Positions 1 to 7,802 of a DNA stretch of 13,646 bases are shown piece after piece. Under the pieces are notes generated by a model that worked only from the letters and a program-made list of their open reading frames with translations, did no database searches and was not told the DNA's origin. The translations under genes and the position numbers were made by a program. The stretch's first letter is position 1; each line of letters begins with the position of its first letter. The DNA comes from Chromera velia (taxonomy: Eukaryota; Sar; Chromeraceae): NCBI GenBank assembly GCA_018398765.1, contig JAHBMJ010002099.1, positions 1 through 13,646 on the forward strand, in the 5' to 3' direction.

Positions 1-2038
<2,038 letters not shown>

Positions 2039-2207
2039 CTTCTTTCTTTCTTTCTTTTCTTTTCTTTTCTTTTCTTTCTTTTTTTCTTCTCTTTCTTCTC
2101 TTTCTGTTCTTTCTGTTCTTTCCTTTCTTTCCTGCCTTTCTTTCTTTCTTTCTTTCTTTCTTCATTTTTTCCTTTCCCGTCCTTTCCTTCCCTTCCTTTT
2201 CCTTTCT
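2039..2207. repeat. Polypyrimidine tract, (CTTT)n-like microsatellite
   Basis: About 170 bases are almost exclusively C and T on the plus strand. CTTT, CTTTT, TTCTC and CCTTT motifs are mixed, with only isolated purines such as the single A in TTCATTTT near 2163 and a G in GTTCTTTCTGTTC. The complement is a GAAA-type polypurine strand. It marks the switch from mixed-composition DNA on the left to AT-rich DNA on the right. Long homopurine-homopyrimidine tracts with mirror symmetry can form triplex DNA; that is general knowledge and is not shown here. The Lys/Glu/Arg-rich frame on the opposite strand is a by-product of the repeat. Confidence 0.9.
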
Positions 2208-2971
2208 ACTTGCTGTCCCTAGTAGTCTGCGCCTCATTACTTCTGTTCACACTTTTTCGTTTCATAAACATATTAATTGCTTTGATAGGGCACCTCCCCA
2301 AAAAGTGTCCTGGCCCACGGCAAAAATCTGTGATTGATATTGATCGAATAATGCATAAAAACAAATATGCCAGAACAAATCATGATGTCCAACGTACAAT
2401 TGATAGATCTAGTCTCTTAGAGCTAGAGGTCAAGTCCACCTTTGATTTTGACAAACAATGATCATGATTTTCGTGAAACAACATGGATGACAATCAATAA
2501 AAAAATCAGTTGTCATTCCACGTAAAGTTTTTTTAAAGATTTAATTCTCATCAAATTCTTTTATGTAGATTTCTCAACAATTAAATTGCATCATGTTAAT
2601 TTTGAAGGGTAAAAATAAAAAGATGTGGGACTAGGAATAAAATAAGCTTGAATTTGCCCGTAAGAAAAACAAAAAACAAATCCTATATTTCTAAAAGAAT
2701 TCTAGAATAAATTCATAAAATCTATACCTAGATCTATACTATACTGCACTGGTATGTCTCACGTCCTACCCAGCAAGTTATTTTACCCTAGTACATTAAA
2801 AAAAAAGAAAAGATCGGAAAAACTTTTTTCTGTATAATTTTTTCTTTTTATCATAGCAGTCAATAGGCAAACAACTGTTGTTTAGGTGTTGCTTAGGGTG
2901 TTACAAACCAAAGGTGTTTAATCACGGAATACATTTATTCATTAGTTACTCACTTCAAAAGTAATATAATC

Positions 2972-2997
2972 AGGAATATATTCAGGAATATATTCCT
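2972..2997. repeat. Tandem, self-complementary AGGAATATATTC repeat
   Basis: Two adjacent copies of AGGAATATATTC are present, the second completed to AGGAATATATTCCT, which is a perfect palindrome. The function is unknown. It could be the end of an eroded inverted-repeat element or a chance product of AT-rich sequence. Confidence 0.6.
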
Positions 2998-3008
2998 AAA
3001 TTAATTAA

Positions 3009-3037
3009 GGGGGGGTCTGGGGAGTGGAGCCCCCCAG
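3009..3037. repeat. G-rich/C-rich hairpin in AT-rich DNA
   Basis: A run of seven G (3009-3015) is followed by TCTGGGGAGTGGAG and then six C and AG. CTGGGG at 3017-3022 can pair with CCCCAG at 3032-3037. Alternatively the outer G run can pair with the C run. The GC-rich stem is conspicuous in a local background of A/T runs. It resembles a structural terminus or loop of a mobile element, but no partner copy is visible in the window. Confidence 0.55.
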
Positions 3038-3198
3038 GCTACATTTTTAATTTTTTTTTTTTTAAGCACAGTTTGTGACTATAAAAAATGGGTTTTGAAA
3101 AAGATAAACAGGGGCTATCTAGCTGTTAGGCACTGTTAATAGGCAGTAGTGTTGCTATACTAGAAACCCTAGGCGACGTACAGTTAAGGCTGAGAAAA

Positions 3199-3280
3199 GG
3201 TGCATAAGGTGCTGGTGCTGGTGCAAAAACAGGTTTGCACCTTAAATCAGGTGCAAAACAGGTGCAAAATAAGGTGCACC
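3199..3280. repeat. Left subterminal GGTGCA array of the hAT-like element
   Basis: GGTGCA occurs five times on the plus strand (first at 3199, last at 3273), with two GGTGCT variants and at least one inverted TGCACC at about 3236-3241. Spacers are often AAAACA. Subterminal repeats of short motifs are typical transposase-binding sites in hAT and similar elements. The role here is inferred from position. Confidence 0.7.
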
Positions 3281-4390
3281 GTTTACCCCATGAAAGCTAT
3301 GTTTCCAGGGTTGATTTCTAGTGTTTCTAACGGCCAAAAAGCGCCTCATTCAAAGCCTAAAAGCTTTTTATGATATAGATTTGCTACACTAGTTTGTACT
3401 ATGCAAAACAACTTTAAATGTTGCTAGAAATATCAGTGAAAAGGCGATAAAAAACTCAAATAAAAAAAATTACAATTAAAGACTCTATATCTCTGACTGT
3501 CTCATGACTTTGGTCTCTTTCTAGGTCTCTTTTCTCAACTTAAGCAACGTTTTTCACCTCTCTAATGCTTTTTCTGTATGCTTATAGTGTTTGAATATGT
3601 TTGGCGCCGTTTACGTGCTGCACTGTAGTCCAGTTCTGTCCCTACGGTCCATAAAACCTTCAAACTGCATGCATTTGTTTGAAGCCGTCTATCTGGACAG
3701 AGCCTCGGTTTGTAAAATTGAAAAGTGATTAACTGCAGTGACCGGTATACGGGTCCGGTATGACTGACGACAGATCTGTATGTGAGCATGCAAACTTGAC
3801 GAGCCATCAGCAGACGGAAGCGACGAATGGTTCCACTCTCTCAGGCAAAGCAATAAATCGAATGATCAAACCAATTGCACTCTTACTGACCAAGATAGAT
3901 CGAGCCCGCCAATCGCAAAGAGCACCCGGCACCAGATTTTAAAAGTCTTTACCTACAACCGAGAGGGAGAGCGTCAACGTACCTTCGTGTATGCGTGTTC
4001 CCATGTATGTGCCGTTTCTGCTTCTCTTCATCATATGAAAAAGAATCTATGTACAGCACTGCATTGGTATTCATCCTCGGATTGCTAATAAATTAAGGTC
4101 GAGGAAGCTGTTTCCTCTCGGCAAACCGTTTGGCATTGTGCTATTGCTATGCAAACTGACTCAGTCTGCTTACTGAGCTTCTTGACTCAAACCTGTTATT
4201 CTGGTCCTTTTACCCTTGTCCGCTCCGCGTTGCTGTGCGTGTATATGCAGTCGTTTCTGTTATATAAGGCAGCCCACAAAACAGTTCTCATGCTGCAAAG
4301 AGAAGAGGTACTCATGCTCCAATGGACTTAATTTCATGCAGCGCATGCGTTAATTGTCGAACGTGCGTTCAGTGACCTCTGTATGCATGT

Positions 4391-4422
4391 AGCCGATTTT
4401 AAATTTTTCTCAAAAATCGGCT
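4391..4422. repeat. Perfect 10-bp hairpin inside the hAT-like element
   Basis: AGCCGATTTT (4391-4400) is the exact reverse complement of AAAATCGGCT (4413-4422), with a 12-base AT-rich loop. Immediately downstream is a GC-rich patch (about 4442-4510). The hairpin has no T tract placed like a terminator. Its function is unknown. Confidence 0.7.
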
Positions 4423-4561
4423 GATTGGATTTGTTCTTCACACCGATGCGCACCGCGGCCCGGCAACACGCACGTTTGGGGCCGCGGGGAGCCGCAGGGG
4501 CGGGGCCACAGCGCATTGCATAGCCATGACGCTGACACTTTTCACCCAATTCCATTCAATC

Positions 4562-4650
4562 AGGTGTAAAACAGGTGCATCAGGTGCATCTGGTGCAAAA
4601 CAGGTGCATCTGGTGCAACTTCTTGGTTTGCACCTTTTCTGAGGTGCACC
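4562..4650. repeat. Right subterminal GGTGCA array of the hAT-like element
   Basis: GGTGCA occurs repeatedly (CAGGTGCATCAGGTGCATC and similar), separated by TCT, TCA or AAAACA. Towards the end come TTTGCACC and the self-complementary GGTGCACC, each followed by TTTTCT. The motif and spacers match the left array, which ties the two ends to one element. Copies in both orientations allow hairpin folding. Confidence 0.7.
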
Positions 4651-4903
4651 TTTTCTAAGCCCTACGCACAGTGATAAAAAAAAAGAAAAAAAAAATCTTG
4701 AGAAGCCTAATCTTTTTTTTAAAAAAAAATATTGTATTAATTGGAAGTACCAAACATACAACAAAAACACATTTACCTACAAAACCTATACTTTTGCTAA
4801 GTTTGCTTAGACCTTTGACCACCAGACAAAAAAAAAAAAGAAAAAAAAATCTTGATATGTCTATTCTTTTTTTGTTTTTTACCACTGTGCATCGCCTAGT
4901 AGA

Positions 4904-5137
4904 AACCTCCCTGAACCTAAGTGCCACTTGAAAAAATATAATCAAGATGATCTTTATCTACGGCATCGTTTTTCAAGAGACCGTCCATGCCTGCGGCGTA
5001 GATGGTCAAGACACTGTACAGATATGCGGCTTTGGCTTTCAAGACACTGTAAATGATCTGTGCTTGCGGTGCGGACTTTTAAGCTTATCAAAAAATGTGG
5101 CTTGAAATTTTAAGTGGTAGTTAGGTTCAGGGAGGTC
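4904..5137. repeat. Older inverted-repeat element hosting the family A MITE
   Basis: AACCTCCCTGAACCTAAG... (4904-4929) is complementary to 5112-5137, about 22 of 26 positions, with further weaker pairing inward. The left copy of the family A target duplication (3161-3168) continues this arm in the pre-insertion sequence, and CTAG lies near the outer edge of both arms. The MITE therefore landed in or at the edge of a pre-existing inverted repeat. Between the arms TCAAGACACTGTA occurs twice, at 5006-5018 and 5039-5051. There is no coding capacity. It is probably an older MITE, but I cannot define its outer limits or target duplication. Confidence 0.55.
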
Positions 5138-5240
5138 ATACTAGACTGTGTTACAGTGTTACTAGAATTTTATAAAATCTTACAATTTATAAACTTATTA
5201 AACTAGTAAGTAACATATCATATGAATACGCGGTTAAAAG

Positions 5241-5308
5241 TTCATACATGTTCTCATTGCATGAACATGCACACTACACCTAGGTTGTGTTTGAAACTCA
5301 TGTATGAA
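5241..5308. repeat. Short inverted repeat TTCATACATG/CATGTATGAA
   Basis: TTCATACATG (5241-5250) and CATGTATGAA (5299-5308) are perfect reverse complements separated by 48 bases. This could be a minor element end or chance. No other support was found. Confidence 0.4.
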
Positions 5309-5354
5309 GACCCGATTTTTGATGCAACATATATAATCGGCTATTCGGCTCCGA

Positions 5355-5450
5355 ATGCATGCACCGATGGCCGTGGCCGCTAGTAGGAGCGGTGGGCCGC
5401 GCCGGCGCGTGCATGGCTGGCCCGGGCTGCATGGGCTGGGCCATGCATGC
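5355..5450. other. GC-rich island bounded by ATGCATGC palindromes
   Basis: About 90 bases of strongly GC-rich sequence, including GGGCCGCGCCGGCGCG around 5393-5408, sit in AT-rich DNA. ATGCATGC palindromes mark both edges, at 5355-5362 and 5443-5450. The sequence next to each palindrome is also partly complementary (GATGGCC near the left, GGCCATGC at the right). A similar GC-rich patch with GATGCGCACCG occurs at about 4442-4510 inside the hAT-like element. No open frame here is convincing as a gene. It may be part of a mobile element or a structured RNA or DNA feature; nothing more specific is supported. Confidence 0.45.
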
Positions 5451-5667
5451 AGTGTACTGGATGTGCACAAGCCTCTAGGCTACTCCCAAAACATTTGTTT
5501 TTATAACATAAAAAAAAAACCACACACCATTAGAATGACCAAAAGTATTAAAGACTAGTAAGAATCGGACTTTGGCTAATTAATCACTTTATTCAATCAC
5601 ATTCAATCACTTTATGGAATAATTAAATATATTCTAATTACAAAGGACTAAACACCTTTGTTGCAAA

Positions 5668-5897
5668 CTAGGCGACGCACAGTGGTAAAAAAAAAAAAAG
5701 AATAGACAAGATTTTTTTTTTTTTTAATCTGGTGGTCATGCAGAGGTCTAAGTAAAGAGACTAGATCTGGGGTAGTTAGATGTGTTTTTGTTATATGTTT
5801 GGCACTTCCAATAAAATAATTTAAAAAAAATAAAAAAGATTAGACTTCTCGAGATTTTTTTTTTCTTTTTTTTTATCACTGTGCGTCGATTGCCTAG
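5668..5897. mobile_element. Family A MITE, copy 2, intact, opposite orientation
   Basis: The left end CTAGGCGACGCACAGTGGT (5668-5686) and the right end, read on the minus strand, CTAGGCAATCGACGCACAGT form terminal inverted repeats; the right one has a 3-base insertion. The flanks GTTGCAAA (5660-5667) and GTTACAAA (5898-5905) form an 8-bp duplication with one mismatch. The reverse complement of the interior aligns with copy 1 almost end to end. Shared blocks include TTGGAAGTRCCAAACATA, ACAACAAAAACACAT, CTTAGACCT and GACCACCAGA. Long A and T runs lie inside each end. The element is non-coding and would depend on a transposase from elsewhere. Confidence 0.85.
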
Positions 5898-5941
5898 GTT
5901 ACAAAAGTGTTGCATGGGATGTTGCGTAAAAACTATATATG

Positions 5942-6611
5942 CTAGGTGTGATCTGTAAGGTTATCTAGAAAGTTATTTTTATAATAAAGCCTGACCACAG
6001 ACTTTACCTTGGACTTTAGACTTTAAAACTTTTTTAGTTTTAAAACTTTAAGAATAAAAAGCTTGAACACATCGATGTATTGTTTAGGATGGTTTAGCCT
6101 TTTAAAATAATTTTCAGTGTATGTCAAAAAAATTTTAAAATGCGTTTCAAAAGTTATATTTCAGAGTCCACAGACTCAAACTGCGCAAGCACACACGTAC
6201 TCACTCACTCAACTTTGTGTGTCGCCAATGTGTATGAATGATGGTGTGCATGGTGGGGAAGTCGGGCAGCCGGGGAAACGAAAATAGACTGCACGCAGGC
6301 GTGAGTGCGCATGGCTTTTCAAAGAAAAATAAAATTCAGAGCGTGCACGCATGCCACCCGGCAACAGAGATGGAAAGATCGATGCCGGCAGTCTGAATTG
6401 AAGTGAGGTGAATTGATACATGCATGTATATCGACTCACTTAGACTGCTCTGCTTTCTTCGAAATCTCTGGAATACCGAACGAACACCTCAAACAAAACA
6501 AACAAATAGCCTGACAAGTAAAAAGTTGACAGTGTGCAGGGAAGTCAACTGTAAGCACATTACTAGGCTTTAAACTTTATTTCACTTTAAAACTTTACAG
6601 ATCACACCTAG
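5942..6611. mobile_element. Family B non-autonomous inverted-repeat element, 670 bp
   Basis: The left end CTAGGTGTGATCTGTAA (5942-5958) is repeated inverted at 6595-6611, identical over 17 bases, and imperfect complementarity continues inward for several tens of bases. The flanks TATATATG (5934-5941) and TATATGTG (6612-6619) differ at one of eight positions, as expected of an ageing 8-bp target duplication. The ends share only the initial CTAGG with family A; the rest differs, so this is a separate family, possibly mobilised by a related transposase. The interior (about 6170-6520) is less AT-rich than the ends but has no credible gene. Confidence 0.75.
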
Positions 6612-6628
6612 TATATGTGTTTTGGTTG

Positions 6629-6689
6629 ATAAATAAAAAAAGAAAACAAAAATCGGAAACTTTCTTTTTTTTTCTCTTTTTTTATTTAT
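6629..6689. repeat. ATAAATAAAAAAAG hairpin next to family B
   Basis: ATAAATAAAAAAAG at 6629-6642 pairs with CTTTTTTTATTTAT at 6676-6689 across a 33-base loop containing AATCGGAAACTTTC. It lies just outside the right duplication of the family B element. It may be a remnant of another MITE with A/T-run ends like family A. No target duplication was identified. Confidence 0.45.
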
Positions 6690-7140
6690 GGAGTGCAGAG
6701 CCTAGATTTTATCATAACTTCATTGAACCGTGCGGTGCATATCTAGGTGTATATACTGAATGAATGAGTTAGGTTAAAGCCGGTGAGTCACCTCTTAGGC
6801 TCTGGCTAACCCACCGCGGCATGTCATGCAGAAATTCGTTACGCAACCTAGGTTCCATGAGGCATTTGAAAGCTTGCAAGACTAGGCGGCCCCTTCGCTT
6901 TAGTCTTAAGCACACACGCCGGACGGAGGTGCCTCGGTCCTCAGAAATTAAAGATAAAACCTGCATAGCATACAACCAACCACCCCCCCACCGGTCTTCT
7001 CCCCCACAAGAGCAGGACGCCCGACGGCACCATTTGTTCGGAACCTATGGAGGGACAAGAACAAAAGGAATTAAATTGATTAATTTTAAATATATAGCTG
7101 GCTTAGATATTGTATGTATAGCTTGAACTTTGTGTACATT
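6690..7140. other. Unassigned sequence with short open frames
   Basis: GC content rises between about 6780 and 7060. A 101-codon plus-strand frame (6821-7126) and a 68-codon minus-strand frame (6769-6975) overlap. Neither has a recognisable domain, and both end in ordinary AT-rich sequence. CTAGGTGTATATACT at about 6743 resembles the start of the family B end, but no matching right end was found. It may be decayed mobile DNA. I assign no gene. Confidence 0.35.
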
Positions 7141-7802
7141 ATTCAATGTAATTAATCATCTTCCTACTAGCATCGGGTCGTTCAAGTTTTTTCAAATGTC
7201 ACGAGAAACCAGAAAGCAATAACAGGCCATGCAGTGACAGGTCGGCCGCGGATGGTAAATTTTGAAAGACCGATCACGCATTAATTGCTAAATTGTGGCG
7301 TCCTCACTCCTCCGTTCCTACTCCGGCCGTCGGCTGACGATCACAGCTATAGACAGGAACATGAAGCACAGAGAGATAGAACCCATGCAGCAACAATTAT
7401 TCCAGACACTTAGACCCACCCACGCGCAGTCCATTGCAATGAATTAAGAGAGATGAGACGAGGAACGGGAGGTAGAGGGAGGGATTGAGAAAGACCTCGT
7501 CATATCAATGAGCAGAGGGGCAACTTGATGGCCAACTTCTTCATTGGCCTCCTTTATCCTCCTTTCTTTCCTGCACCTAAGCCATAGAGAGAGAAGCGAA
7601 ACATTGTGCGAGAGAATGAACAAGGCCCAGTCTAATTGAACACTCCAAATCTCTCTTTAGTCGACCTCAGTCATCCAATGTGACGTGAAAAACGAAAGCC
7701 GCTTCCATACTGCTTCCGGCCAATCGACAACCTCATCACACAGACGAAGAAGTAAACGTACAAGGGTCACAGCAGCAAAGACCAAGAAACGAAACAGGCC
7801 CA
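7141..7802 (-). other. 3' flank of the minus-strand gene, probable 3' UTR
   Basis: This is the stretch beyond the stop codon of the long minus-strand gene. Composition changes gradually from AT-rich (7141-7300) to mixed, with some GAGA patches at 7367-7377 and 7447-7490. No AATAAA signal at a sensible distance on the minus strand and no second gene were seen. The part nearest 7802 is presumably the 3' UTR, but its end cannot be placed. Confidence 0.4.

Larger units (their letters stand above)
2220..3160. other. AT-rich non-coding DNA
   Basis: Composition drops abruptly to AT-rich sequence with A and T runs, and no long open frame exists. It contains a palindromic tandem repeat (2972-2997) and a G-rich hairpin (3009-3037). 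The motif AAAGGTGTTTA at 2910-2920 reappears inverted at 5649-5659. I see no genes or RNA genes here. The block is the left flank of the transposon cluster and probably consists of decayed mobile DNA. Confidence 0.6.
3185..4664. mobile_element. Non-autonomous hAT-like transposon, about 1480 bp
   Basis: Terminal inverted repeats are TAAGGCTGAGAAAAGGTGCA (3185-3204) and, read from the other strand, TAGGGCTTAGAAAAGGTGCA (4664-4645), 18 of 20 identical. Flanks are CGTACAGT (3177-3184) and CGCACAGT (4665-4672), an 8-bp target duplication with one mismatch. The intact family A copy shows that CGCACAGT is the original sequence. The ends TAAGG and TAGGG fit the YARNG terminal consensus known for hAT transposons, which also make 8-bp duplications. 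Both subterminal regions carry arrays of GGTGCA. No transposase frame is present; the interior has only short frames. It is therefore a non-autonomous or decayed copy that would need a transposase supplied in trans. Confidence 0.8.
3169..4899. mobile_element. Family A MITE, copy 1, split by a nested element
   Basis: The left end CTAGGCGACGTACAGT (3169-3184) and the right end ACCACTGTGCATCGCCTAG (4881-4899) are inverted repeats of each other. They are flanked by a perfect 8-bp target duplication, TAGAAACC, at 3161-3168 and 4900-4907. Removing the insertion at 3185-4664 and one copy of its duplication leaves a unit of about 243 bp. That agrees with the 230-bp uninterrupted copy at 5668-5897, which lies in opposite orientation. 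The interior (4673-4880) is A/T homopolymer-rich and has no coding capacity. Ends plus 8-bp duplications place it among cut-and-paste elements with 8-bp target duplications, such as hAT, P or Merlin. The superfamily is not settled. Confidence 0.85.

Noticed and set aside
4258-4270. TATATAAGGCAG as a TATA box
   Set aside because: No gene follows within a plausible distance, and the site lies inside the non-coding hAT-like element in AT-rich DNA.
4655-4945. Short Phe/Lys-rich frames on both strands
   Set aside because: These are translations of A and T homopolymer runs within the family A MITE.
6780-6900. Possible tRNA or other structured RNA gene
   Set aside because: No A-box/B-box pair and no cloverleaf with a 7-bp acceptor stem could be drawn.
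6821-7126. 101-codon plus-strand frame as a transposase or integrase fragment
   Set aside because: No catalytic motif or recognisable segment could be seen; calling it a mobile-element protein would be invention.
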